A DNA stretch of 64,000 nt, from NCBI GenBank assembly GCA_947259405.1, contig CAMYLY010000010.1, forward strand, positions 42,142-106,141. Reading direction: 5' to 3'. The position numbers and the translations under genes were made by a program. Positions 35,894-45,269 of this stretch are shown piece by piece. Origin of the DNA: an uncultured Gemmatimonadales bacterium. GTDB lineage: Bacteria > Gemmatimonadota > Gemmatimonadetes > Gemmatimonadales > GWC2-71-9. The notes under the pieces are model-generated. The model searched no databases, was not told the origin of the DNA, and saw only the letters and a list, made by a program, of their open reading frames with translations. Each line of letters starts with the position of its first letter. The first letter of the stretch is position 1.

Positions 35894-38365
35894 TTACTCG
35901 AAAGCCGCGGTCGCGACCCCGTCGGAATCGATCCACCACGGGAGCCACACGAAACGGACCGCGTTAATGGTGATGTCGGTCTTCCGCGGGCGAATGACCT
36001 GTTCGGCGATCTCCAGCGACTCGATATCGCCGATGTCTGCCAGGTCCGCGGTCTCGTCGGCGAACTCCGCCTCGAGGTCGGCCAGCTTCTGTTGCTGCGC
36101 TTCGAGGTCCCGCTTCGCTCTCGCGATGTCTTCCTTCTCCCGGGCAGCCCTCCCGACGCCACGCATCGTGGTCGTTGCCCGTCCGACGGTGCCGACACTG
36201 GCGACCTTCCGGCCGAACAATGCGCCCAGGACCGTCGCTCCCATCGAGATGGCGGTCTGTGCGGTCTGCTGACGCAACTGGCCCTGCTCCCGCCCCAGGC
36301 GTTCCTCGGCTTTGCGGATGCGCTCTTGAAGACGGGCCAGTTTGGGGCCGTACCGCTTACGCAGTTTCTCCATCTTGACGTCGCGGCGTTCACGGGCGGC
36401 CTCGCGCACGCGAACCCGGAACGCCTCAGGGGTCTCATTCACCTCGGACGTGAGCTTCAACGCCTTGACCTTCTGGAGCGTGATCGCGGCGTCGCGATAG
36501 AGATGTGTCTTGAATGCCTTGCTCCAGGTCGCGTACCGTTTCGCGTTTGTCACGCCTGACGGGGTAGCGCCGAATTCGGCATCCTCTTCGGGCGAATCGG
36601 TGAGCCCGACCGCATCGGACGGTTTCCGCTCACCCCCTTTCCAGATGTCGGCCGGCAGCTTCTTGGGCAGGTTAACCACATATGTCACCGTCTCCCACAG
36701 ATCGATGCCGGCTCGCGCGTTCGCGAAATGGAGGTCTGCGTTCCCCAAGAGCGCCGGACGGTATAACAACCGCGCATTTGGGTCGGGAGAGTCCGAGATC
36801 GTCGCGGCGATACCTTCGTCGGCTTCAGGCGGGAGCACGGGTCGCTCCGCGGCCTCCTGCCTCCGCGCAGCGGCTTTCTTCCGAGGCTTGGTTGGAGCTC
36901 CCGCCGCTGGAGCTTCCGAGGGTTCCTTGCGCGGCGCCATCAAGGTCTCGATCTGGCTGCTCGTGAGCGGACCGCGCAGGTACGACATGGCCCACCGTGT
37001 GTGAAACAGGACCGGCGCATCGTCGTGCACGTTGTTCATGAGAAACACTCGGCTGTCCAAGCCCGCGAGGATGCGTTCCATCACCTGGCGATCGAAGGTC
37101 GATCCGGCCTGCGCCGATGCTCCCTCGAGGCCTTCGAGCACTCGAAGCTTGTCGCGCTCCGTCTGTAGACGCCCCAGAAACCATGTTCCCGCGTTGGAGA
37201 GACCCTTGTAGTCGAGGTCCACGGGGTTTTGGGTGGCCAGCACAACGCCTACACCGTAGGCCCTGGCCTGCTTGAGCAACGTGAGCATAGGCGTCTTGGA
37301 TGGCGGATTGGCTGTCGGTGGGAAATACCCGAACACCTCGTCCATGTAGAGCAGGGCCCGGAGACTTGGCGTGCCGGACTGCGTCCGCATCCATGTGACG
37401 AGCTCGTTGAGCAAGAGCGTCACGAAGAACATGCGCTCGGCGTCCGAGAGATGGGCAATCGAGAGGATGGCGATCCGGGGCCGCCCATCCGGAGCCCACA
37501 TGAGCCGGGGAATCTCGAGCGGCTCGCCCTCCATCCACGCTGCGAATCCCGGCGAAGCAATGAGGCTGTTGAGGCGCATGGCCAACTCGAAGCGGTCCGT
37601 GCTCGGGAAGAACGTATCGACATCCATCACCCCCACCTTCTCGATGGGCGGCGACTGCACCTGGGCGATAAGGTCGGGGATGTCCATGTCGCGTCCCTCC
37701 AGCCAGGCATTCTGCAGGAGGGTCGAGAGGAGGATGTGCTCGCGACTCTGAATGGGATCGGCCTCGATACCGACCAGTGCGAGCAGTCCGGCGGCGGAGG
37801 CCGAGATCCGCTCACGAAAGGCGTCAGCGTCGTTCCGAACGTCTTCGGGAGGCGCGGCGAACGATCCCAGCACTGTCAGGGGGAGCCCAGCGGTACTGCC
37901 GGGCGTGTAGATCGCGATGTCCGCCGCCTCACGCAGGCGTCGGATCCGCGACGGCTTCTGCCCCCAGTCAGCGAGGCCCTCCTTCCACTTCTTGGCCGTG
38001 GCCGCCGCGTATTCGTCCGGCTCCATCCCTTTACGTCCCGCCTCCGCACTGTCGACCCACGGTCGAAAGTCATCCGCCGAGAGGGTGGGGAACGTGAGCA
38101 TCATGTTGCCAAGGTCACCCTTGGGGTCGATCGCGATCGTCGGTATGCCGTCAATGGCCGCTTCTTCCAGCAGCGAGATGCACAACCCGGTCTTGCCGCT
38201 TCCGGTCATGCCCACGCAGACCGCGTGCGTCGTCAGGTCCTTGGCGTCGTACAGCAGCAGGTTGGGGGTTATCTCGCCTTCGTCCAGGTCGTATTCGCGG
38301 CCGAGGTAAAAGGCTCCGAGCTTCTCAAAGGCCGTGGGGTCCGGGGTTTTGCTCTTGCGTGCCAT
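35894..38365 (-). CDS. HerA/FtsK-superfamily ATPase (DUF87/DUF853-like)
   Basis: Walker A GMTGSGKTGL, IDPKGDLGN, Walker B LLYMDEVFGYFPP, VVLATQNPVDLDYKGLSNAGTWFLGRLQTERDK. Confidence 0.88.
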   Translation of the reverse strand: MARKSKTPDPTAFEKLGAFYLGREYDLDEGEITPNLLLYDAKDLTTHAVCVGMTGSGKTGLCISLLEEAAIDGIPTIAIDPKGDLGNMMLTFPTLSADDFRPWVDSAEAGRKGMEPDEYAAATAKKWKEGLADWGQKPSRIRRLREAADIAIYTPGSTAGLPLTVLGSFAAPPEDVRNDADAFRERISASAAGLLALVGIEADPIQSREHILLSTLLQNAWLEGRDMDIPDLIAQVQSPPIEKVGVMDVDTFFPSTDRFELAMRLNSLIASPGFAAWMEGEPLEIPRLMWAPDGRPRIAILSIAHLSDAERMFFVTLLLNELVTWMRTQSGTPSLRALLYMDEVFGYFPPTANPPSKTPMLTLLKQARAYGVGVVLATQNPVDLDYKGLSNAGTWFLGRLQTERDKLRVLEGLEGASAQAGSTFDRQVMERILAGLDSRVFLMNNVHDDAPVLFHTRWAMSYLRGPLTSSQIETLMAPRKEPSEAPAAGAPTKPRKKAAARRQEAAERPVLPPEADEGIAATISDSPDPNARLLYRPALLGNADLHFANARAGIDLWETVTYVVNLPKKLPADIWKGGERKPSDAVGLTDSPEEDAEFGATPSGVTNAKRYATWSKAFKTHLYRDAAITLQKVKALKLTSEVNETPEAFRVRVREAARERRDVKMEKLRKRYGPKLARLQERIRKAEERLGREQGQLRQQTAQTAISMGATVLGALFGRKVASVGTVGRATTTMRGVGRAAREKEDIARAKRDLEAQQQKLADLEAEFADETADLADIGDIESLEIAEQVIRPRKTDITINAVRFVWLPWWIDSDGVATAAFE

Positions 38366-38466
38366 ACGTTCCGTTGCTCCGAAGACTCGTGTCGAAGGAC
38401 GGAAGGATTATGCGTCGGTGTGCGGCAGTTCGCGAGACCCGGTCGGGAAACCGGTGAGCGTGCGGC

Positions 38467-39240
38467 TCAACGCCCTATGGCTCGGATGCCGCCGTTTGTG
38501 ACCCGGAGGGTGATCGTGCCGTTCCCCGCGCCGAGGCGTCCATTGACCTCGTTGGCTGTTATCGTCTGCTCGTCGAGTTGAAGGTTGTCGAGCTCGATGG
38601 TGCCGTTCACGATCGCGGCCGCGAAGACAGCAGACGTGTTGGTGGGAATCGCAAGCGAAACCTCACCGTTTACACTAGCCAAGTTGATGGTGCCACCAGA
38701 GGGGACGGTGGCATCGGCCTCGATGGCACCATTGGCCACGGCGATGTCGAGATCACCATTGGTCAGGGCGTCAACGGCACCGTTTGTGTTGTCGATGACG
38801 ACCGCCGATTGGATGCGAGCCACGCTCACGGTCCCGTTCGCTTGGGTGATATCGACACCAAAGCTCGGTGGAACGAAGATCGTGTAGTCGACTTCGTACG
38901 CACGCCCGTTGGGCTCCCGGCGGTGCGTGGTGGTAACGGCGACCACGGCCCCTATCTCCTCGATGGTCACTTCGATGTCGGCCAGTCGCTCTCGAGCGTC
39001 GGCGATGCTCTCCGAGCGGACCCGTCTTGTGCCCACGATTTGAACCAGGCCATCAGGGGCGTCCCCGGCCGCGACGACGCTTCCATTGATGCCCACGAGC
39101 CTGAGCTCGGTACTGGTGGTAATCGTCAGGGTGTCGGTGAAACTCGCGGTCGCCTGTTCACTGGTGTCGCGTACGTCGATGGTGTCGCACGCCGCCACAC
39201 TCAGCGCTATGGCACACATCAGGGACGTCTTTACGTACAC
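38467..39240 (-). CDS. DUF4097-like beta-strand repeat lipoprotein (paralogue of 20347-21135)
   Basis: Lipobox ALSVAACD; GTRRVRSESIADARERLADIEV and GNGTITLRVTNGGIRAIG shared with paralogue; exact start uncertain. Confidence 0.72.
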   Translation of the reverse strand: MYVKTSLMCAIALSVAACDTIDVRDTSEQATASFTDTLTITTSTELRLVGINGSVVAAGDAPDGLVQIVGTRRVRSESIADARERLADIEVTIEEIGAVVAVTTTHRREPNGRAYEVDYTIFVPPSFGVDITQANGTVSVARIQSAVVIDNTNGAVDALTNGDLDIAVANGAIEADATVPSGGTINLASVNGEVSLAIPTNTSAVFAAAIVNGTIELDNLQLDEQTITANEVNGRLGAGNGTITLRVTNGGIRAIGR

Positions 39241-39317
39241 CGGAACCGCCCAGGGTGGGCTTGTCGACGCATGATGGCTGTCCTTGGATGAAGACGATGT
39301 GAACACCCCTTGAAAAC

Positions 39318-39389
39318 TAACCCGATCCTTTCGACGAAGAGTAACCCGATCTTTTCCATTAGGGGTAACGGGGCTAGGATTATGGGCCA
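39318..39389. repeat. Three iterated 24-bp units in divergent intergenic region
   Basis: TAACCCGATCCTTTCGACGAAGAG / TAACCCGATCTTTTCCATTAGGGG / TAACGGGGCTAGGATTATGGGCCA. Confidence 0.5.
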
Positions 39390-39418
39390 ACTACGGAGCC
39401 CATCTCGGAGGTGTAACG

Positions 39419-40243
39419 ATGAAGACACGCGGAATGGTGGTGACGCTGTTGCTGGCTGGGACAGCAACCGCCTTGTTCGGTCATGATCTGTTCATGAAAC
39501 TGGACACGTATTTCCTCACGGCCGACAGCCAGGTCACGATCCCGGTGCATAACGGGACCTTCATGCAAAGCGAGAATTCCATCACGACCAATCGGTTGCT
39601 CGATATCAGCGTCGTAGGTCATGGGAAGCGCATGACGATCGGCACGGACCATTGGCTGGCCGGCGAGAACAACTACACCTCGTATCTCACGATTCCCACC
39701 GGGGCGCCCGGCACCTACGTCGTGGGTGCGTCGACCAAGCACCGGGATTTCGAGCTGGCAGCCGCCGACTTCAATGCCTATCTGGAGCACGACGGTATTC
39801 CAGACGTGCTGGACGCCAGACGCCGCGATGGCGAGCTCGATCGCGACGTGTGGGAACGGTACGGCAAGCACATCAAGACGATCATCCAGGTCGGCGAGTT
39901 GAGGACGAATGACTTCTCGACCCCCCTCGGCTATCCGGCGGAGATCGTCCCGCTCGTCAATCCCTATTCGCTTTGGGTCGGCGACGAGATCACCGTCCAA
40001 TGCCTCGTGGACGGGCAACCAGTCGCGAACCAGCTCGTGATCGCAGGTGGACACGGGGAAAACGGGGCGATGGACGAAACGAGTAACCGGACCGATGCCT
40101 ACGGAAAGGTGACATTCACCCTGCGTGAAGCGGGCCGCTGGTACGTGAAGTTCATCAACATGGTGGAAGTGGACGGTGACCCCGAGCTCGACTACGAATC
40201 CAAGTGGGCGACCGTGAGCTTCGAAATTCGCAGTCAGCCGTGA
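39419..40243 (+). CDS. DUF4198 family protein
   Basis: FGHDLFMKLDTYFLTADSQVTIPVHNGTF...NPYSLWVGDEITVQCLVDGQPVANQLV. Confidence 0.85.
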   Translation: MKTRGMVVTLLLAGTATALFGHDLFMKLDTYFLTADSQVTIPVHNGTFMQSENSITTNRLLDISVVGHGKRMTIGTDHWLAGENNYTSYLTIPTGAPGTYVVGASTKHRDFELAAADFNAYLEHDGIPDVLDARRRDGELDRDVWERYGKHIKTIIQVGELRTNDFSTPLGYPAEIVPLVNPYSLWVGDEITVQCLVDGQPVANQLVIAGGHGENGAMDETSNRTDAYGKVTFTLREAGRWYVKFINMVEVDGDPELDYESKWATVSFEIRSQP

Positions 40244-40305
40244 GCAGGGAGTGGGCGGTGCGCGGGCCAGCGCACCGCTCACCGCCTGCTGCTCACTGCC
40301 TTGCC
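40244..40305. repeat. Heptamer-like repeats in inverted orientation forming a hairpin
   Basis: GAGCAGG GAGTGGG CGGTGCG then GCGGTGCGC-GGGCCA-GCGCACCGC (40255-40278) and mirrored ACCGCCTGCTGCTCACTGCC. Confidence 0.5.
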
Positions 40306-40345
40306 CCCTAGTCCGCAGCTGTCCCGCCGTCCATCTTCCTGCCCC

Positions 40346-42952
40346 ATGAACACGCGCTTCTCGATTGCCCTGGCGTTTGCCGCTGCCGCGGTGATGCCTC
40401 CCCTCGCGGGCGCACAGGGCGTCTACCCACGCGCCCGTCACGGCGGGAACTACATGCACAACTACTACTTCCCTCCGGGGCCGAGCTCCACGCCGTGGGC
40501 GCCCGCGTGGTCGCCGGACGGGCAGTGGATTGCCATCTCGATGAGCGGCTCGATCTGGCTGGTGAACCCGTCGGACGGCTCGGCGCGGGAGATTACGGCG
40601 GACGACCGGTATCACTCTCTGCCAAATTGGTCGCCCGACGGCGAGTGGATTGCCTACACCGCTGACGCATCCAACCGCACGATCGATCTCGCTACTGTCA
40701 ATGTGCGTACGGGGGTGACCCACACCTTGACGGACGACGAATTCGTCTATCTCGATCCAGTGTTCTCGCCCGACGGCACGCGACTCGCGTACGTGTCCAC
40801 GCACCCAAGCGGGTACTTCAATGTCTACGTCCGTCCCATTCGCGACGGTCAATGGGCGGGAGACCCGATTGCGATTACCCGCGACCAAGACTTCGGACGC
40901 AACCGACTCTACTTCGGGCCCTGGGACATGCACCTTACACCTGCGTGGCTTCCGAATGGGAACGAGCTGCTGCTGGTCTCGAATCGGGGGCAGCCGCTTG
41001 GGTCGGGTGACGTGTTGCGCGCGCCAGTACGGGAGCAGGGTATCGACGATGCAGTTACCGTGCTCCACGAGCAAACGCTCTATCGGACTCGGCCGGACGT
41101 GTCGGTCGACGGCAAGCGGTTCGTGTACAGCTCTACCGCCGGTGCCGCCGACCAGTTCAACAACCTGTACGTGCAACCAACGGCCGGTGGGGAGCCGTAC
41201 AAGCTGACTTTTTTCGAGCACGACGCGTTCCACCCGCGATGGTCGGCCGACGGGAACTGGATTGCCTATGTGTCGAACGAAGGTGGGTTACCGCAGTTGG
41301 AAGTGATCGAAACGTATGGCGGACGACGCGAGTCGATCGCAATCACGTCGCGCGAATGGAAGCGTCCGACGGGGCGAATCGCCGTGTTGGTGCGCGATGC
41401 CGAGAATGGAATGGCCACTGCCGCCCGAATCCACTTGACCGCATCGGATGGGCGCTTCTACGCGCCAAGCGATGCATACGCCCGTGTGGGTACGGTGGGC
41501 GATCACGTATTTCATACCACGGGTCGGTTCGTGGTCGAGCTGCCCACCGGGGAAGCGCAAATGGTGGTCGTCAAGGGATTTGAGTTCCTGCCGGAGACGC
41601 TGACTGTACACGTGGACCCGGGAATCCTGCGTGCTCACATTGTGCGGCTCGAGCGACTCGCGGATATGTCGGACGCCGGCTGGTACAGCGGCTCCACGCA
41701 CGTCCACATGAACTACGGCGGCAACCTTCACAACACGCTTGAGAACCTCATGATGATGTCGGATGCGGAAGATCAGGATATTGTCAACGAGCAAGTCGCC
41801 AACAAGGACAATCGCATTCTGGACCACCAGTTCTTTGTGCCGGGCGGCGGCGCGCACCCCGTCTCCCAACCAGACCGACTGCTCGTGGTGGGACAGGAAT
41901 ACCGTCCCCCATTTTATGGACACGTGTTCATGCTGGGCCTGCGTGACCACCTCATCTCACCCTACGTCACAGGGTACGAGGGAACGGGCATCGAGAGCCT
42001 GTATCCCAGCAACACTGACATGTTGCGGAAGGCCAAGGCACAAGGTGCGACCACGGGTTACGTGCATCCGTATTTCGGAAACGCCGATCCGCTCGACAGC
42101 AACCTTGGCGGTGCGAAGGGGTTCATGATCGACGCGGTGTTTGGTGCGACCGACGCCCTCGAGTGGTCGGGTTCGAACCGGGCGAGCTTCTTTCCTTTGT
42201 ATGCGGCGTGGAACAACGATCTCCGGGTGACCGGAACGGGAGGCGAAGATTCCATCAGTAACCTCCATCGCAGCAAACTCGTGGGATCCGTGCGGACCTA
42301 CGTCTGCACTCCCGATGGCAGACTGACGACGGACGGATGGTACGCTGGGCTACGGGCTGGCCGCGCCTTCATGTCGAGTGGGCCGCTCGTGAACATGCGC
42401 GTGAACGGAGAGATCTCGGGTGGGGAAGTACGGTTGTCGCGAGACGGTGGAATAGTCGAGGTCACGGTCGTTATCCAATCCATCGCGCCGCTGGCCAAGG
42501 CCGAGCTTGTGTTCAACGGTTCAGTGATCGACGAGATCGTTCCGACTGGAGACCGTAAACGCATCGACTACCGAGCGATGGTCACCGTCAATGGAAGTGG
42601 TTGGATCCATGTCCGCGTCGAAGGTGACGCCACGGAGCGATTCCCGTTTGACGTGTCGTACGCACAGGCGTTTGCCAACCCCGTCTGGGTCTTTGCCGGC
42701 AATCAACCGATCCGCAGTCGCGAGGCGGCCGACTACGGCCTTCGCTGGATTGACAGGCTCGAGTCGCTGGCGCGCGACTGGCCGGGTTGGCGCGCACAGG
42801 CGGAGATCGATCATGTCCTGACCCAATTTGACCAGGCACGCGACGCGTACCGCCGCCTGCGCGCCGAAGCGCCGACGTCGACTCCGACTGCCGCGGTGAC
42901 GGATCGCACCACGACGACGCCCATCGAGATGGAGCAAGCATGCTACGAATAG
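40346..42952 (+). CDS. TolB-like beta-propeller plus CehA/McbA-type metallohydrolase, exported
   Basis: SPDG blades; WYSGSTHVHMNYGGNLHNTLENLMMMSDAEDQDIV, GYVHPYFGNADP. Confidence 0.88.
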   Translation: MNTRFSIALAFAAAAVMPPLAGAQGVYPRARHGGNYMHNYYFPPGPSSTPWAPAWSPDGQWIAISMSGSIWLVNPSDGSAREITADDRYHSLPNWSPDGEWIAYTADASNRTIDLATVNVRTGVTHTLTDDEFVYLDPVFSPDGTRLAYVSTHPSGYFNVYVRPIRDGQWAGDPIAITRDQDFGRNRLYFGPWDMHLTPAWLPNGNELLLVSNRGQPLGSGDVLRAPVREQGIDDAVTVLHEQTLYRTRPDVSVDGKRFVYSSTAGAADQFNNLYVQPTAGGEPYKLTFFEHDAFHPRWSADGNWIAYVSNEGGLPQLEVIETYGGRRESIAITSREWKRPTGRIAVLVRDAENGMATAARIHLTASDGRFYAPSDAYARVGTVGDHVFHTTGRFVVELPTGEAQMVVVKGFEFLPETLTVHVDPGILRAHIVRLERLADMSDAGWYSGSTHVHMNYGGNLHNTLENLMMMSDAEDQDIVNEQVANKDNRILDHQFFVPGGGAHPVSQPDRLLVVGQEYRPPFYGHVFMLGLRDHLISPYVTGYEGTGIESLYPSNTDMLRKAKAQGATTGYVHPYFGNADPLDSNLGGAKGFMIDAVFGATDALEWSGSNRASFFPLYAAWNNDLRVTGTGGEDSISNLHRSKLVGSVRTYVCTPDGRLTTDGWYAGLRAGRAFMSSGPLVNMRVNGEISGGEVRLSRDGGIVEVTVVIQSIAPLAKAELVFNGSVIDEIVPTGDRKRIDYRAMVTVNGSGWIHVRVEGDATERFPFDVSYAQAFANPVWVFAGNQPIRSREAADYGLRWIDRLESLARDWPGWRAQAEIDHVLTQFDQARDAYRRLRAEAPTSTPTAAVTDRTTTTPIEMEQACYE

Positions 42953-45228
42953 GCTTCCTGACTCTCGCTCTGACGGCGGTCGGCTTCGACGCCGTGGCCC
43001 AGCGCATTCCCGATCCCGCGGAGCACTTTGGCTTTTCCATTGGCGAACACCGCAAGCTCGCGGACTGGAGCCAGCTGACCGAATGGTACGAGATCCTTGC
43101 CAACGGCAGCGGCCGCGTCACGGTCGATACGCTCGGCCCGACCACACTCGGCGCGCCGTTCGTGATGCTCACCGTCACGAGCGAGGCCAACCACCGACGA
43201 TTGGACGAACTGCGAGACATCCAGTTGCGATTGGCCGACCCCCGCCGCATTGGCGACGCAGGTGAGTTGGAACGCCTGCTCGATGCCGGTAAGACAGTCG
43301 TACTCATCACGCATGGAATTCACGCGACGGAGGTGGGAGGCGGACAGACGGCCGCCCGGATGCTGCATCGATTGGCGACGTCCGATGAGCCCAAGGTCCG
43401 AGAAATCCTCGACAACGTAATTCTGCTCGACATCCCGTCGCTGAACCCTGATGGACTTGAAATGATCGTACAGTGGTATCGGCAGTGGGTGGGCACTGAG
43501 TACGAAGCGGCCCCGCTACCACAGCTCTACCACTACTATGTCGGGCACGACAACAACCGTGATTGGTACGCCTTTACGCAGATCGAGACGGAGCTGACCG
43601 TCACGAAAGCCCACAATGCTTGGCACCCGCAGATCGTGCACGATATCCATCAGATGGGCAGTTCCGTCAATCGGATCTTCTTTCCGCCCTTCATTGATCC
43701 CTGGGAGCCGAATATCGATCCACTGCTGACATCGGCTGTCAACCAATTGGGTGCCTACATGGCGGCTGAAGTCTTGGCCTCCGGCTTTCCTGGCGTTGGT
43801 GTGCACGGGATCTACGATGCGTTTACTCCTGCCCGTGCCTACCAGCACTATCATGGCGGCGCTCGAATTCTCAGCGAGACGGCATCAGCAAGGTTGGCGA
43901 CGCCCATCACGTTGAGCTTCGAAGACCTGGGCGGCAGGCGCGGCATCGATGCGCAGCGCCGCACATGGAATTTCCCGCTGCTTTGGGAAGGTGGCGAGTG
44001 GGGCCTCCCCGACATTGTGAACTACATGGAAGCGGGCGCGATGGCCCTCCTAACCAATGCAGCCCGCAACCGCCGTTACTGGCTCGAGAACTTCTATCAG
44101 ATCAACAAGAACGCGGTTGACCGCTGGCCGAGCTGGCCGCAAGCCTGGGTGCTACCCGACGATCCCGACCACGTTGGATTGCACGCGGTGCTCCGCATTC
44201 TGACGATCGGCGACGTCGAGGTACACCGAGCGCTCGCGGATTTCTCCGCGGACGGCAGGCAAGTGCGTCGTGGGGATTATGTCGTCCCGCTGAACCAACC
44301 GTACGCCTCGTTCGCCAACACCATGCTTGAGCGGCAGGAATATCCCGATCTTCGCCAATACCCGGGCGGGCCGCCGCTCGCACCGTACGATGTCGTGGCG
44401 CACACGCTCCCACTGTTGATGAACGTCGAGGCGTTCGCAATCAAGTACGGCTTCAATGCGGCGCTGTCGGCTCCGATCCCGACACATGATGTTCGGTACG
44501 AGACTCCTAGGGGTGTGGCACAGTCACGTGTCGCCGTGTACAAGTCGTGGAATGAACCGATGCCTGAAGGATGGACGCGGTGGGTCCTGGACGAGCACGG
44601 GATCGTGTATGACACGCTGCACGACGCCGATATCCAGGAAGGCGCACTGGCAGGATTCGATGTCTTGCTGTTCGAGGACCAGTCCCGAAACGCGATTGTG
44701 CGAGGATATTCCGAAACGCGGCTGCCCGCACCATACGCCGGCGGGTTGGGTGAGGTCGGCGTCGAGGCGGTCAAGGATTTCGTGGATGGTGGTGGAAGGG
44801 TGATCACGGTGGGCCGTGCCACGGACTTCGCCATTAGCGCCTTCGACCTTGCGGCTGCTAACCGCGTGGAGGGGCTCGAGTCGTCGGATTTCTACATTCC
44901 TGGATCCATCCTTACGGTGACGTACGATCCGAACCACCCCATTGCCGCTACCATGCCCATCGAAGGTGCAGCGTGGTATTGGGGCAGCAGTCGAGCCTTC
45001 TCCGTCTCCGATGGGTCGATCGACGTCGTCGCACGGTACGGGACTGGGAACCCGCTCTTGTCGGGATGGGCGCTGGGGAGCGAGTGGATCTCCGGTCAAC
45101 CAGCGATCCTCGAGGCGACCGTTGGGCGAGGCTCCGTCGTCTTGTTCGGCTTCCCGCCAAACTACCGTGGGCAGACCATTGCGACATGGCCACTCTTGTT
45201 CAATGCGATGATGTATCAGAAGAGGTGA
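42940..45228 (+). CDS. M14 family zinc carboxypeptidase
   Basis: LITHGIHATEVGGGQTAARML (HxxE), LNPDGLEMIVQWYRQ, DNNRDWYAFTQIET. Confidence 0.92.
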   Translation: MLRIGFLTLALTAVGFDAVAQRIPDPAEHFGFSIGEHRKLADWSQLTEWYEILANGSGRVTVDTLGPTTLGAPFVMLTVTSEANHRRLDELRDIQLRLADPRRIGDAGELERLLDAGKTVVLITHGIHATEVGGGQTAARMLHRLATSDEPKVREILDNVILLDIPSLNPDGLEMIVQWYRQWVGTEYEAAPLPQLYHYYVGHDNNRDWYAFTQIETELTVTKAHNAWHPQIVHDIHQMGSSVNRIFFPPFIDPWEPNIDPLLTSAVNQLGAYMAAEVLASGFPGVGVHGIYDAFTPARAYQHYHGGARILSETASARLATPITLSFEDLGGRRGIDAQRRTWNFPLLWEGGEWGLPDIVNYMEAGAMALLTNAARNRRYWLENFYQINKNAVDRWPSWPQAWVLPDDPDHVGLHAVLRILTIGDVEVHRALADFSADGRQVRRGDYVVPLNQPYASFANTMLERQEYPDLRQYPGGPPLAPYDVVAHTLPLLMNVEAFAIKYGFNAALSAPIPTHDVRYETPRGVAQSRVAVYKSWNEPMPEGWTRWVLDEHGIVYDTLHDADIQEGALAGFDVLLFEDQSRNAIVRGYSETRLPAPYAGGLGEVGVEAVKDFVDGGGRVITVGRATDFAISAFDLAAANRVEGLESSDFYIPGSILTVTYDPNHPIAATMPIEGAAWYWGSSRAFSVSDGSIDVVARYGTGNPLLSGWALGSEWISGQPAILEATVGRGSVVLFGFPPNYRGQTIATWPLLFNAMMYQKR

Positions 45229-45269
45229 CGCAGAATACTGGCGCCGCGGGCCGCTGGGATTAGCTTAGT

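Noticed and set aside
35894-38365. HerA-like ATPase as an anti-phage defence system
   Set aside because: No partner nuclease, Sir2 or other effector adjacent, and no mobile or defence genes in the window.
37229-38581. 450-aa plus-strand ORF
   Set aside because: Antisense to the HerA-like ATPase, low-information sequence.
39380-41233. 617-aa minus-strand ORF
   Set aside because: Antisense to well-supported DUF4198 and CehA-like genes; high-GC shadow ORF with no recognisable domains.
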